Part shown: positions 18,220 to 28,160 of the stretch, one piece after another | Position numbering within the stretch: position 1 is the stretch's first letter | How the letters are laid out: every line of letters begins with the position of its first letter | Origin: Acidobacteriota bacterium | GTDB lineage: Bacteria; Acidobacteriota; Blastocatellia; Pyrinomonadales; Pyrinomonadaceae | DNA: 64,000 nt | Direction: 5' to 3' | NCBI GenBank assembly: GCA_003223935.1 | Contig: QHXQ01000038.1 | Coordinates: 16,105 to 80,104, forward strand | Translations under genes and position numbers: made by a program | Notes under the pieces: generated by a model | Database searches by the model: none | Seen by the model: only the letters and a program-made list of their open reading frames with translations | What the model was told of the DNA's origin: nothing

Positions 18220-18842
18220 ATGAGAAACTCAAAGCAGCATGCACCACGTCTGGTCTGCTTGCTCGCCAAGCACATGACGAAGTTGATCGGCCTCAGCCTT
18301 GTGGCGCTGCTTCTGTTCTCGCAACTCTCAAAGACTGCCAGCGCCGCGGCCGGCGATCTGGACACGACCTTCGGCGCGGGCGGCATTGTCACCACAGATT
18401 TCTTCGGCGGCAACGATGAAGCTAACGCCGTCGTTGTGCAGACTGACGGCAAGAGCGTCGTAGCCGGTTATGCTTCTAACACCACCACGCACAACAACGA
18501 CTTTGCGCTCGCGCGCTACAACCCGGACGGCAGTCTGGACGATGGCACCCCGTGCCGACGACGGGCACGCAATGCGGCATGGTGACCTGCACGCCAGCAT
18601 CCGGTTCCTTCTTCTCCGTCGGCGCGACAACTGTCACTTGCGCGAATAGCGCCGGGCCGAGTTGTTCATTCACGATCAATGTTGTGGACGACGAACCTCC
18701 AACGATCACAAGTTGCGCCACTAATAAAATCCTGACGGCGACGAGCGGCTGTCAGGCAGCCATCCCCGATCTCACGGGCGAGGTAGCGGCCTCCGATAAT
18801 TGCGCGTTCACGATTACGTAATCTCCGGCGGCGGGCACCCGG
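18220..18842 (+). pseudogene. Broken delta-60-repeat / HYR surface-protein gene
   Basis: An intact start (GGAGGAG then ATG at 18220) gives a signal peptide (LIGLSLVALLLFSQL...ASA) and about one and a half delta-60 repeats (GDLDTTFGAGGIVTTDFFGG, VVVQTDGKSVVAGY, ARYNPDGSLD). At about 18540 the frame breaks: this frame ends at 18585, while another frame continues with an HYR-type domain (TPASGSFFSVGATTVTC, INVVDDEPPTIT, ASDNC). That frame meets TAA at 18819-18821, where the HYR pattern T-I-T-Q-S-P-A-A-G-T predicts Gln, so CAA to TAA would explain it. A deletion that fused two parts out of frame plus a nonsense change is the simplest reading. Downstream sequence to 19003 is degenerate. Confidence 0.75.
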
Positions 18843-19003
18843 CCGAGCGGCACACTGTTGGAAATCATCTGCAAGCGTTGCTCGCCCGCCGGTGAGGAAG
18901 CCAGCAGGTCATTCAGTCCGGGCGTGTCGGTCACGCCTCACCCGACCTTGATGGCCCTTCATCGTTATCATTTGGGTTCTCTTCTGTCAGGCGTCAGGCC
19001 CAT

Positions 19004-19417
19004 TCATCCCGCGCTCGCGGCGGCCGCACGTTTGTGCCGGACGAGCGCGTCGAGGCTCCAGTTGCCTGCGCCCTGCGCTGCCATGTAGAGGAAGATGAAA
19101 CAGAATAGGACGGCGGGCATGCCCTGATTCTGAACCGGCCACCCGCCCTGCGGCGCATGAAACTGCCAGTAAGCGACCGCCATCATGCCGGACAGGATGA
19201 ATGCGACGGGCCGGGTGAAGAGACCGAGCATGATCGCGATGCCGCCGAAGAATTCGAGCACTCCACCGATACCCGTCTGGGACATCAAGGGCGGAGGGCT
19301 AGGCTGGCCCGGCATGCCGCCGAACCAGCCGAACAGGACCAGACCGCCAGTCTGGAGGAACAGAAAACCCGCCACGACGCGAAGCAAAAAGTACGTGACC
19401 TGTACTGCTCGGTTCAT
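19004..19417 (-). CDS. DoxX family membrane protein
   Basis: A 137-residue integral membrane protein with four predicted transmembrane helices (LLRVVAGFLFLQTGGLVLFG, GGVLEFFGGIAIMLGLFT, FILSGMMAVAYW, MPAVLFCFIFLYMAAQG) and the DoxX pattern GxxEFxGGxxxxLGLFTR. DoxX proteins are linked to quinone-dependent or thiol-stress processes, but the activity of most is unknown. It is the last gene of an apparent operon with an SDR, a small protein and a quinone oxidoreductase, 25 bp after the latter, and is thus probably controlled by the TetR operator at 21508-21527. Confidence 0.85.
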   Translation of the reverse strand: MNRAVQVTYFLLRVVAGFLFLQTGGLVLFGWFGGMPGQPSPPPLMSQTGIGGVLEFFGGIAIMLGLFTRPVAFILSGMMAVAYWQFHAPQGGWPVQNQGMPAVLFCFIFLYMAAQGAGNWSLDALVRHKRAAAASAG

Positions 19418-19442
19418 GCTTATCTTTTGCTTATCCTTTCGC

Positions 19443-20402
19443 CTATTGAACCCTTAAAACGACTTTGCCGGTCGTCTGCCTACCCTCGATCGCCCGGTGC
19501 GCATCCGCCGCCTGTGCGAGCGGAAATTCCTGCACCAGCACTTGCAGCCGATGCTCTTTGACGTGCGCCATCAATTCTCGTGTGAACTCGGCGAGCGTCG
19601 CCTCTGTTTCACTGTAGAGCGTGTAGCCCCTGACCGTCAGATGCTTGCCGAGCAGGCTCAGGGCCGAGAGCGGAAAGTCTCGCCCGCTCGCCGCGCCGTA
19701 GATGATCATCGTCGCGCCCGGCGCCAGACATTTGACGTTCTGCGCGCCCACTTCGCCGCCGACCATCTCGATTAGCAGATCGACGCCCGCGCCGTTTGGC
19801 GTCGCCGCCCGCACCTGTTCGGGCCAGTCAGCCTCCGTGTAGTTGATGGCCGCGTCCGCGCCCAGCTCCTTCACGATTTCGAGTTTCGCCGCCGTGCTCG
19901 CCGTGCCGATCACACGAGCGCCTTTGAGCTTGGCGAGTTGAACGAGCAGCGAGCCGACGCCGCCCGCCGCCGCGTGCACGAGGATTGATTGGCCCGCTTG
20001 CAAACCCTTGAGCAGTCCGAGCGCGGTCAGCCCTTGTGCCAGCAGCGCAGTCGCCGTACCGAACTCCAAACCGTCGGGCATGGGTGTGACCTGTCCGGCC
20101 TGCACGACCGCGTATTCCGCGTAACCGCCGCCCTGCATTTTCGCCATCACTCGTTGCCCGACGCGTAAGCCCTCGATGCCCGCGCCGACTTCTTCGATAC
20201 GTCCGGCGACCTCAAACCCGGGCGTGAACGGTAAGGAGGGACGTGTCAGATAAGTACCTTTGCGCAGCATCGTGTCGGCGTAGTTGATGCCCGCGACTTC
20301 AGTTTTAATCAACACTGTGCCTGCGGCCACTTCTGGTTTTGCTACTTCCTCAAGGCGCAGCACATCCGCGCCGCCAAGTTCATGAATCCTGATCGCTTTC
20401 AT
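19443..20402 (-). CDS. Quinone oxidoreductase / zinc-less MDR alcohol dehydrogenase family
   Basis: A 319-residue medium-chain reductase of the NADPH:quinone reductase type. The N-terminal GroES-like domain (MKAIRIHELGGADVLRLEEV; GINYADTMLRKGTY; PFTPGFEVAGRIEEVG) lacks the zinc ligands of alcohol dehydrogenases. The Rossmann motif AAAGGVGSLLVQLAK is at about 143-157 and the family ending IEGRQTTGKVVL is present. The ATG at 20402 is chosen because AGGAGG lies 6 bases upstream; the frame extends 14 codons further and overlaps the preceding gene. It likely reduces quinones or enones with NADPH, fitting an electrophile-response operon. Confidence 0.88.
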   Translation of the reverse strand: MKAIRIHELGGADVLRLEEVAKPEVAAGTVLIKTEVAGINYADTMLRKGTYLTRPSLPFTPGFEVAGRIEEVGAGIEGLRVGQRVMAKMQGGGYAEYAVVQAGQVTPMPDGLEFGTATALLAQGLTALGLLKGLQAGQSILVHAAAGGVGSLLVQLAKLKGARVIGTASTAAKLEIVKELGADAAINYTEADWPEQVRAATPNGAGVDLLIEMVGGEVGAQNVKCLAPGATMIIYGAASGRDFPLSALSLLGKHLTVRGYTLYSETEATLAEFTRELMAHVKEHRLQVLVQEFPLAQAADAHRAIEGRQTTGKVVLRVQ

Positions 20403-20440
20403 TTCCAGCCTCCTGAGCAGTTGTTGGTCGTGGGCAGCAC

Positions 20441-20659
20441 TCATGCCGCCTTGTCGAACAGGCTCTCGAATCCACGAGCCGCTTCTGCGACTCTCTTCTG
20501 TCGTAATGCGCGCACCCAGCCGGTGACAACCGTGACCGCGTCTCGCTGCGCCATGCCGCCAGAGTCGTGGGCGCTGGCTCTACCCTTCTCTGCGCGAACT
20601 GCTTGCGGATCATGGCGCTCGGCGCGCTTGACGATCTTGATCTGTTTGCCGGTAACCAT
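20441..20659 (-). CDS. Small hypothetical protein (72 aa) in the SDR operon
   Basis: A 72-residue basic protein (GKQIKIVKRAERHDP, TVVTGWVRALRQKRVAEAARGFESLFDKAA) with no recognised family. It fits exactly between the SDR stop (24 bp after it) and the quinone oxidoreductase start (38 bp before), on the same strand, and the reading frame fills the gap. A GGGAGAAGAG stretch lies upstream of the ATG. The amphipathic C-terminal helix suggests a small folded or DNA/protein-binding polypeptide. It could still be a chance frame. Confidence 0.5.
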   Translation of the reverse strand: MVTGKQIKIVKRAERHDPQAVRAEKGRASAHDSGGMAQRDAVTVVTGWVRALRQKRVAEAARGFESLFDKAA

Positions 20660-20682
20660 TAATGCTCTTCTCCCTCTTCAGC

Positions 20683-21432
20683 TTATAGCTGGCTCATGCC
20701 GCCGTCGGCGATGATCTCCGTCCCCAACAGGAACGAGGAGTCGGCACTGGCGAGGAAGAGCACAGTCTTCGCGATCTCTTCGGGCCGCCCGAACCGCTTC
20801 ATCGGCACTTGCGCCTGAATGTTCTTCGCCGTCTCTTCAAGCTCCTCCGGTGGCAAGCCGAGCCGCCCGAAGATCGGTGTGGTGACGGGGCCGGGGCTGA
20901 TGGCGTTGACGCGGATGCCGCGGCCTACGAGTTCAGCCGAAAGCGTTCGCGCCAGCGTGATGAGCGCCGCCTTGCTCGCCGCATAGACGCTTGAGTTCGG
21001 CATCCCGATGTGGGCGTTGATGGATGTGTTGAGGATGATCGAAGCGTTGTCGTTCAAGAGCGGCAGCGCCTTCTGGATCGTGAAGTACGCGCCCTTGAAG
21101 TTGATGTCCATGATGCCATCAAACAGTTCTTCGGTCACAGCTTCGACCGGTGCGAACTTACCCACGCCAGCGTTGACGAAGAGCACGTCAATCTGGCCAA
21201 ACTTCTCCTGCACGGCGGCGAACAGCTCGTCTATCTCCGCCAGACTAGAGGCGTCCGAGCGCACGGCCAAGACGTCGCCGCCGATCTCGCGCGCCGCCGC
21301 GTCGAGCGTCCGCTGGTCGCGGCCCGTGATGACGACCCGCGCGCCCTGCTCGCTAAACTCCTTAGCCGTCGCCAAGCCGATGCCTGAATTGCCGCCGGTG
21401 ATGACCGCCACTTTGCCTGCCAATTTGCCCAT
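20683..21432 (-). CDS. Short-chain dehydrogenase/reductase (classical SDR)
   Basis: A 249-residue NAD(P)-dependent oxidoreductase with the full set of classical SDR motifs: TGGNSGIG (12-19) for the cofactor, NAGVG (~88), the catalytic Ser in NTSINA (~137) and YAASK (~150), then SPGPVTTP and the C-terminal FLLGTEIIADGG. The Arg at the end of strand beta2 (ITGRDQ) suggests a preference for NADP(H). It is the first gene of the operon behind the palindromic operator at 21508-21527 and has AAGGAG upstream of the ATG. The substrate is unknown; regulated neighbours point to a carbonyl or quinone stress function. Confidence 0.9.
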   Translation of the reverse strand: MGKLAGKVAVITGGNSGIGLATAKEFSEQGARVVITGRDQRTLDAAAREIGGDVLAVRSDASSLAEIDELFAAVQEKFGQIDVLFVNAGVGKFAPVEAVTEELFDGIMDINFKGAYFTIQKALPLLNDNASIILNTSINAHIGMPNSSVYAASKAALITLARTLSAELVGRGIRVNAISPGPVTTPIFGRLGLPPEELEETAKNIQAQVPMKRFGRPEEIAKTVLFLASADSSFLLGTEIIADGGMSQL

Positions 21433-21507
21433 CGAGATTCTCCTTATCCTGACTGTCTTATTTGTCCAAAGCCCTCGGTGCTTGCGCCACCGGAAGCCTC
21501 ACTCCTA

Positions 21508-21527
21508 TCTGGAACGCTTGTTCCAGA
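21508..21527. promoter_or_regulatory. Perfect palindromic TetR operator
   Basis: TCTGGAACGCTTGTTCCAGA is an exact 8-4-8 inverted repeat in the 109-bp gap between the tetR gene and the SDR operon. Reading on the minus strand, TTGACG (a -35-like element) precedes it by three bases, so a bound repressor would cover the promoter spacer. A degenerate copy overlaps the regulator's own promoter at 22160-22179, which supports a TetR target site. Confidence 0.75.
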
Positions 21528-21541
21528 ATGCGTCAAAAAAA

Positions 21542-22123
21542 TTAGTCCAGCACCGAGAGCGTGACCTTCACGACATCCTCCAGCGTCTTGCGATCCCGCG
21601 TCGCCTTCGCCATCAGTTGCAGTCCCTGCAAGCTGCTATAGAGGAAGCGCGCGACGGCGCGGAGGTCGCGCCCGCCCTTGATCTCGCCCGCCTTCTTCCC
21701 GCGCAGCAGCGCACGGTAAAAAGCCTCCTCGGCGGCGGCTATATTGTTGCACGCCTTGGCCGCGGTCTCCTTACAGCGGCCGGCTAACTCCGACATCGCG
21801 TTACCCATGAAGCAGCCGCGCCGCTGTCCGTCGCAGAACGATCCTTCGACCACACCTTGGAACAACTGCCGCAGCGCCTTCTTGACAGAACCCGGCCGCT
21901 CCAACAATGCAAACATCTTCCGGCCCTCCACTTCGCGGTAGCGGTCGAGCGCCTGTAGGTAAAGCGCGTGCTTATCGCCGAAGGTGTCGTAGAGGCTCTG
22001 GCGGTTGATGCCCATGTGGCCGACTAAATCATTGATGGACGCCGCCTCATAGCCGCGCGCCCAGAACACCTCCATCGCCTTCTGGAGAGCCTCGTCCCGG
22101 TTGAACTCTTTGTGCCGCGCCAT
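21542..22123 (-). CDS. TetR/AcrR family transcriptional regulator
   Basis: A 193-residue dimeric repressor. The N-terminal DNA-binding domain is typical (FNRDEALQKAMEVFWARGYE, SINDLVGHMGINRQSLYDTFGDKHALY, ~4-50); the larger C-terminal ligand domain contains several cysteines (GSFCDGQRRGCFMGN, AGRCKETAAKACNN), a pattern of TetR members that answer electrophiles. The ATG at 22123 is used; the frame reaches a TTG at 22177, but that overlaps the -35 of its own promoter. It likely represses the downstream SDR-quinone oxidoreductase-DoxX operon and itself through the TCTGGAAC half-sites. Confidence 0.88.
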   Translation of the reverse strand: MARHKEFNRDEALQKAMEVFWARGYEAASINDLVGHMGINRQSLYDTFGDKHALYLQALDRYREVEGRKMFALLERPGSVKKALRQLFQGVVEGSFCDGQRRGCFMGNAMSELAGRCKETAAKACNNIAAAEEAFYRALLRGKKAGEIKGGRDLRAVARFLYSSLQGLQLMAKATRDRKTLEDVVKVTLSVLD

Positions 22124-22148
22124 CTGAACTTGCTTGACCTCAGGGAGG

Positions 22149-22179
22149 CTTATACTCTTTCTGGAACGATTAGTCAAGA
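22149..22179 (-). promoter_or_regulatory. tetR promoter with overlapping operator-like site
   Basis: On the minus strand, TTGACT (22172-22177) and TATAAG (22149-22154) are separated by exactly 17 bases, a good sigma-70 promoter 26 bases ahead of the tetR ATG. The spacer and -35 contain TCTGGAAC-GATT-AGTCAAGA (plus-strand reading 22160-22179), matching one half of the operator at 21508 exactly and the other half in 5 of 8 positions. This predicts weaker autorepression. Confidence 0.7.
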
Positions 22180-22234
22180 ACGAATCTTATCACCTTTACA
22201 TTATACGCTTCATCGCGCGGCCGGTGATCTTCGC

Positions 22235-24154
22235 CTACCAAGCAATGCCGTAATCTTCACCGTGGTTGCTTGAGCCGCCCCACATCGTGCCGTGGGCGCG
22301 GTCGAACTGAATGGCGTTGATGGGCCCCGACGTGCGCTCCTCGAAGGTCAACTCGTAGCCCATGCGGCGCAACTCCTCACGCACCCACGGCGGCATGGAC
22401 TCGGCGAGTAAGATACGCCCCGGTCTTGATTCGTGCTCGCCGAAGGAGCTGCGCATCTGGAAGCTGTTGATGTTCGGCGCTTCGGTCGCCTCCTGCACGC
22501 TCATCCCGAACTCGACGATGTTGAGGAAGAACTGCAAAAGGTTCTGATCCTGACTGTCGCCGCCCTGCACGGAGAAACAGAGAAACGGCTTGCCGTCCTT
22601 TAAGGCCAACGTCGGGGTGAGCGTGACGCGCGGGCGCTTGCCCGGCTCGATGACGTTGAAGGGGCCTTCCGCCGCGTCAGTCACAAAGCTCTGCGCGCGC
22701 TGGCTGAGGCCCACCCCTGTGCGCCCCGCGATGACGGCCGGCACCCAACCGCCGCTCGGCGTCACCGAGACCACCCAGCCCTCCTCGTCCGCCGCTTCAA
22801 CCGAAGTCGTGCCCGCGTAGAACGCACGCTTGAAGTCTTCATCGGCCGCGCCGCGCGGAGCATTCTGACTGACAGGCGGGGGCGTGTCTTGCGTCGGGCG
22901 GGGCGTAGAGGTTGGAGTGGCAATCGGTCTGGTGTTCCACTTCTCCAGGAGGGCGCGATAAGGGTTGGTCTCGCCTTGGAACGGGTATGGGTCGCCGGGG
23001 GCGACCGACGGGTCGTTGCGCTCTTGATTAAGTAGCTTGGCGCGCGCGCGCGCGTAATCTTTGGAGAGCAGTCCTTGAATCGGCTCGGCGGGCGGGAAGT
23101 ATGGATCGCCGTAATAGAAATCCCGGTCGGCGAAGGCCAGATTCATCGCCTGATAGATGGTGTTGATGTAGCGGGCGCTGTTATAGCCCATGCCTTTGAG
23201 GTCGAAGTGCTCAAGGATGTTCAAGGCTTGGAGCATGGCGGGCCCTTGTGTCCAGTGTGTGAGCTTGTAAACTTCGATTCCTTTGTAGGTGGTCTTGACC
23301 GGCTCCTCAATCCGCACCTGCCAGTGGGCGAGGTCTTCCGCAGTGAAGAGGCCGCCCTCTTCTCTCACACCGCGCACTAGCTCGCGCGCGATGTCGCCTT
23401 TATAGAAGCGGTCGTAGGCGGCGTAGATCGCCTCCTTCCGACTCTTGCCGGCGGCGAGCGCCGCTTGCTCGGCTTCGACCAGCTTGCGCAGCGTCGCGGC
23501 CAGATCAGGCTGGCGGAAAATCTCGCCTGCTTCCGGCGCTTCACGCTTCTGCCCGAGATGCGTGAGCATTACTTCGCGCGCGTAGCGCCACTGCTTGAGC
23601 CATCTCTTCTCGTGCTCGATTGTATTTACGAGTTGCGCCTCGATGGGGTAGCCGTCGGCCATCTGGATCGCAGGCGCAAGCACATCCTTCAGACTGAGCT
23701 TGCCGTACTCGGCGAGCATGACGAGGATGCCGCCCGGCGTGCCCGGCGTCACGGCCGCGAGCGGGCCGTATTCGGGCGGATACTTCAGCCCCTTCGCTTT
23801 GTAGAACGCTGCGGTCGCCCCCGTCGGCGCGACGCCGAGCGCGTCAATGCCGATCACTTTGCCGGTGTGCGGGTTGTAGATGAGCGCCTGCGTCTCGCCG
23901 CCCCACGAGAGCGTGTCCCACATCGTCGCGGTGGCGGCGATCATCGCGCAGGCCGCGTCCACAGCGTTGCCGCCCTGCTGGAAGATCATCGCGCCGGCCG
24001 TGGCCGCAAGCGGCTTGCCCGTGATCGCCATCCAGTGCCGACCATGCAGGGGTGGCTTTTGCGTGCGCTGCGCGCTCAGCCTGCACGGGAAGCTGAGCAG
24101 CAACATCGCGGATAGCAACAGACTGAAGCACCACTTTGTTCTGTGCAAGCGCAT
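22235..24154 (-). CDS. Gamma-glutamyltransferase family protein
   Basis: A 639-residue secreted Ntn-hydrolase. A signal peptide (CFSLLLSAMLLLSFPCRLSAQ) is followed by the family's N-terminal block (GKPLAATAGAMIFQQGGNAVDAA) and the large subunit. The autocleavage/catalytic Thr aligns with Thr450 in GTTSVEAADEEG, and the small subunit carries PGKRPRVTLTPTLAL. A Pro/Thr-rich insertion lies just before the cleavage site. The frame is open 93 codons upstream, but the ATG at 24154 starts the signal peptide. GGTs hydrolyse or transfer gamma-glutamyl groups of glutathione in the periplasm; here the residues after the catalytic Thr differ from E. coli, so the substrate may differ. Confidence 0.88.
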   Translation of the reverse strand: MRLHRTKWCFSLLLSAMLLLSFPCRLSAQRTQKPPLHGRHWMAITGKPLAATAGAMIFQQGGNAVDAACAMIAATATMWDTLSWGGETQALIYNPHTGKVIGIDALGVAPTGATAAFYKAKGLKYPPEYGPLAAVTPGTPGGILVMLAEYGKLSLKDVLAPAIQMADGYPIEAQLVNTIEHEKRWLKQWRYAREVMLTHLGQKREAPEAGEIFRQPDLAATLRKLVEAEQAALAAGKSRKEAIYAAYDRFYKGDIARELVRGVREEGGLFTAEDLAHWQVRIEEPVKTTYKGIEVYKLTHWTQGPAMLQALNILEHFDLKGMGYNSARYINTIYQAMNLAFADRDFYYGDPYFPPAEPIQGLLSKDYARARAKLLNQERNDPSVAPGDPYPFQGETNPYRALLEKWNTRPIATPTSTPRPTQDTPPPVSQNAPRGAADEDFKRAFYAGTTSVEAADEEGWVVSVTPSGGWVPAVIAGRTGVGLSQRAQSFVTDAAEGPFNVIEPGKRPRVTLTPTLALKDGKPFLCFSVQGGDSQDQNLLQFFLNIVEFGMSVQEATEAPNINSFQMRSSFGEHESRPGRILLAESMPPWVREELRRMGYELTFEERTSGPINAIQFDRAHGTMWGGSSNHGEDYGIAW

Positions 24155-24399
24155 TCTTTTTTCTCTCTGTCGGGTAAAGTTTATGCGTCGGCTAGCACAC
24201 ATTATCATCAAAGATTTATCAGTCAAGGTTGCAAGCCGTTGGATTTTTGGGCAAGAGGCATTTTTTAGGCAAAGCTCCGCACTGCGATGCTTTCGACGAA
24301 CCTCAGGCGTTGCTTCGAGCCACAGCCCCGTCGTCCGCTGCGTGCGCAGCGGCGAATGAATGACGCATGAACTCCAATCCCGCTCACCGACAATATTCG

Positions 24400-26148
<1,749 letters not shown>

Positions 26149-26204
26149 TCAAGCTCAAAGGCATCAAGGATCATGTCGGCCCTTTTTAGAAGCGACCGTT
26201 CTCT

Positions 26205-27224
26205 TTAGCGCTGCACCCGCCCCGAAGCATCACCCGCGGCGAGGTGCTCAACTTCGGCAACCGTGACCATATTGAAGTCACCGCTAATTGAATGCTTCAG
26301 GCACGACGCCGCGACCGCGAACTCCAAAGTGTCCTGTCCCGACTTGCTCGCCAGTAACCCATAAATCAAACCGCCCGCGAACGAGTCGCCGCCGCCGACG
26401 CGATCCACGATCCGTATGTCGTACTTGCGCGAGTGCAATACTTGACCTTGATGCAGCAGCATCGCCGACCAACCGTTCTCGTCCGCCGAGCGGCTCTCGC
26501 GCAGAGTAATCGCCACTGATTGCAAATGGAAGCGTTCTGAGAGCGTGCGCGCCACCTGCTCGTAGCCGGCCGAGGCGACGTGTCCGCTCGTGATGTCCGC
26601 GCCCTGTGCCTTGATGCCGAAGACCTTCTCGGCGTCCTCCTCGTTGCCGATGGCCACGTCCACCCACTCCATCAACTCGGTCATCGTCTCCTGCGCCTGC
26701 GCGGGACTCCACAGTTTTTTGCGATAGTTGAGATCGCACGAGACCGTCAGCCCTGCCTCTTTGGCAGCGCGGCAAGCCTCTTTCGTCGCGGCCGCGACCT
26801 GCGGCCCCAGCGCGGGCGTGATGCCGGTGAAGTGGAACCAGTCGGCATCCTTGAAAATCACCGACCAGTCGAACTCGCCCGACCCGACCTGTGCAATCGC
26901 TGAACCGGCGCGGTCGTAAACCACGACCGAAGGGCGCTGGCTCGCGCCGGTCTCAAGGAAGTAGATGCCGATGCGTTCGCCGCCGCGCGCGATGAATGAT
27001 GTATCCACGCCGAAGCCGCGCAGCACATTGATCGCGCCGTCGCCGAAAGGGTTGCGGGGCAGCCGCGTGACGAAGCTGGCGTCGAAACCGAAGTTCGCGA
27101 GGCTGACGGCGACGTTCGCCTCGCCGCCGCCGTAGGTGAGTTCCAACTCTTTCGCCTGCGAAAATCTTAGCCGGGCCGGCGTCGCCAGCCGCAGCATGAT
27201 CTCGCCGAACGTCACGACTCGCAT
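26205..27224 (-). CDS. kdgK: 2-keto-3-deoxygluconate kinase (PfkB family)
   Basis: A 339-residue ribokinase-fold sugar kinase. Signatures are GEIMLRL at the N terminus, the substrate-binding GGGEANVAVSLANFGFDASFVTRLP (split PfkB motif, ~32), CDLNYRKKLW (~167) and the anion-hole/catalytic loop DRVGGGDSFAGGLIYG (~280) with the base Asp. The FGEIMLRL-GGGEANVA-DLNYR pattern is that of KDG kinases. It lies 15 bp downstream of the KDPG aldolase gene on the same strand, so the pair would phosphorylate KDG to KDPG and cleave it to pyruvate and glyceraldehyde-3-phosphate. Confidence 0.88.
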   Translation of the reverse strand: MRVVTFGEIMLRLATPARLRFSQAKELELTYGGGEANVAVSLANFGFDASFVTRLPRNPFGDGAINVLRGFGVDTSFIARGGERIGIYFLETGASQRPSVVVYDRAGSAIAQVGSGEFDWSVIFKDADWFHFTGITPALGPQVAAATKEACRAAKEAGLTVSCDLNYRKKLWSPAQAQETMTELMEWVDVAIGNEEDAEKVFGIKAQGADITSGHVASAGYEQVARTLSERFHLQSVAITLRESRSADENGWSAMLLHQGQVLHSRKYDIRIVDRVGGGDSFAGGLIYGLLASKSGQDTLEFAVAASCLKHSISGDFNMVTVAEVEHLAAGDASGRVQR

Positions 27225-27239
27225 AGTTGCTCCTTACTC

Positions 27240-27887
27240 TTATTTCGCGCGCGCGCTTTTGATCCGTTCGATGAACTCGCGCGCGGTGCGCGTGATGGCC
27301 GCGTAGTCGCCGGTCTTCGCGCCGCCGGTGAGGCTGCTGCCCGCGCCCACGGCCACGGCTCCGGCTTTGATCCACTCGCCGACGTTCGTCAAGTCCACGC
27401 CGCCCGTCGGCATCAACGGCGCTTGCGGCAGCGGCCCCCGTATCGCCTTGATGATTGCGGGGCCATACGCTTCGCCCGGAAACAGCTTGACGATGTCCGC
27501 GCCAACTTCCAGCGCCTCGATCACTTCGCGGATCGTCATCACACCCGGCATGACGGGCACTTGATAGCGATTGCACAGGCGCACCGTCGCGGGGTTCAAC
27601 GTCGGCGACACCACGTAAGTCGCGCCCGACAGGATGGCGATGCGCGCCGTCTCCGGGTCGAGCACCGTGCCCGCACCCAAGATCAACTCCGACGGCTTGT
27701 AGCGGGCCGCGAGCGCTTCGATCACGCGCTGCGCGCCGGGCACGGTGAAGGTCACTTCAATCGCAGGGCAGCCGCCCGCAAGGGTCGCGTCGGCGATGCG
27801 CCGCGCCTGCTCTGCCGACTCGGCGCGCACGACCGCGACGAGGCCCGCGTCAGTAATGCGTTTGAGAATGTCGAGTTTGGGAATCAT
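27240..27887 (-). CDS. eda: KDPG/KHG aldolase
   Basis: A 215-residue class I aldolase of the Eda family. Seen are LVAVVRAESAEQA, the catalytic Glu in AIEVTFTVP (~44), GAGTVLDPE, PGVMTIREVIEALEVGADIVKLFPGE with the Schiff-base Lys (~133), and the phosphate-binding MPTGGVDLTN (~160). It cleaves 2-keto-3-deoxy-6-phosphogluconate to pyruvate and glyceraldehyde-3-phosphate in uronate or Entner-Doudoroff catabolism. It is the first gene of a two-gene unit with kdgK; no edd (phosphogluconate dehydratase) or uronate genes lie in the window, so a role in uronate/hexonate breakdown is an inference. Confidence 0.92.
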   Translation of the reverse strand: MIPKLDILKRITDAGLVAVVRAESAEQARRIADATLAGGCPAIEVTFTVPGAQRVIEALAARYKPSELILGAGTVLDPETARIAILSGATYVVSPTLNPATVRLCNRYQVPVMPGVMTIREVIEALEVGADIVKLFPGEAYGPAIIKAIRGPLPQAPLMPTGGVDLTNVGEWIKAGAVAVGAGSSLTGGAKTGDYAAITRTAREFIERIKSARAK

Positions 27888-27957
27888 GTCTGTGCTCTAC
27901 CAAGGCTCATAGCTTGGGCGCGTCTAAATTATTCCTTACGAGATTGGGATAGCGGAA

Positions 27958-28012
27958 GAAAAAGCGACGAGTGGCAAGTTAAAGATTTGCCTTGGCTCGT
28001 CACCGCTTTTTC
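27958..28012 (-). terminator. Probable galE terminator
   Basis: Read on the minus strand, gaaaaagcg (28012-28004) pairs with cgctttttc (27966-27958), acgag with ctcgt, and ggcaa with ttgcc, forming a long hairpin with two bulges, whose 3' arm ends in a T-rich stretch (cgctttttcttcc). It lies about 150 bases after the galE stop and before the eda gene. The bulges lower confidence. The remainder of 28031-28160 has no gene. Confidence 0.5.
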
Positions 28013-28030
28013 GTGTGATTTCGTGGTCAA
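28010..28030. repeat. Dispersed repeat fragment (copy 1)
   Basis: TTCGTGTGATTTCGTGGTCAA matches 53176-53196 (TTCGTGTGGTTTCGTGGTTAG) in 18 of 21 positions, and both are followed by a CTTTT run. The second copy sits in a longer palindromic element. Both lie between genes, as expected of a small interspersed element. Confidence 0.45.
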
Positions 28031-28160
28031 TCTTTTCTTGTGTACTAATACCAATACCATAAGATTCGATTTAGTGGCGAACGCATGGCACGCTCGTCCG
28101 GTCGCGGTTGAAATTTATCTTGCGTGGTCATTTCATACCTCTCTTGCAGAAGCTGTCGCT

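Noticed and set aside
22124..22177. Upstream TTG start for the TetR regulator
   Set aside because: It would place the start codon on the -35 element of the promoter; the ATG at 22123 starts the normal family N terminus.
26205..27224. Annotation of the PfkB gene as fructokinase or ribokinase
   Set aside because: The motif set and the adjacent KDPG aldolase gene fit KDG kinase better.
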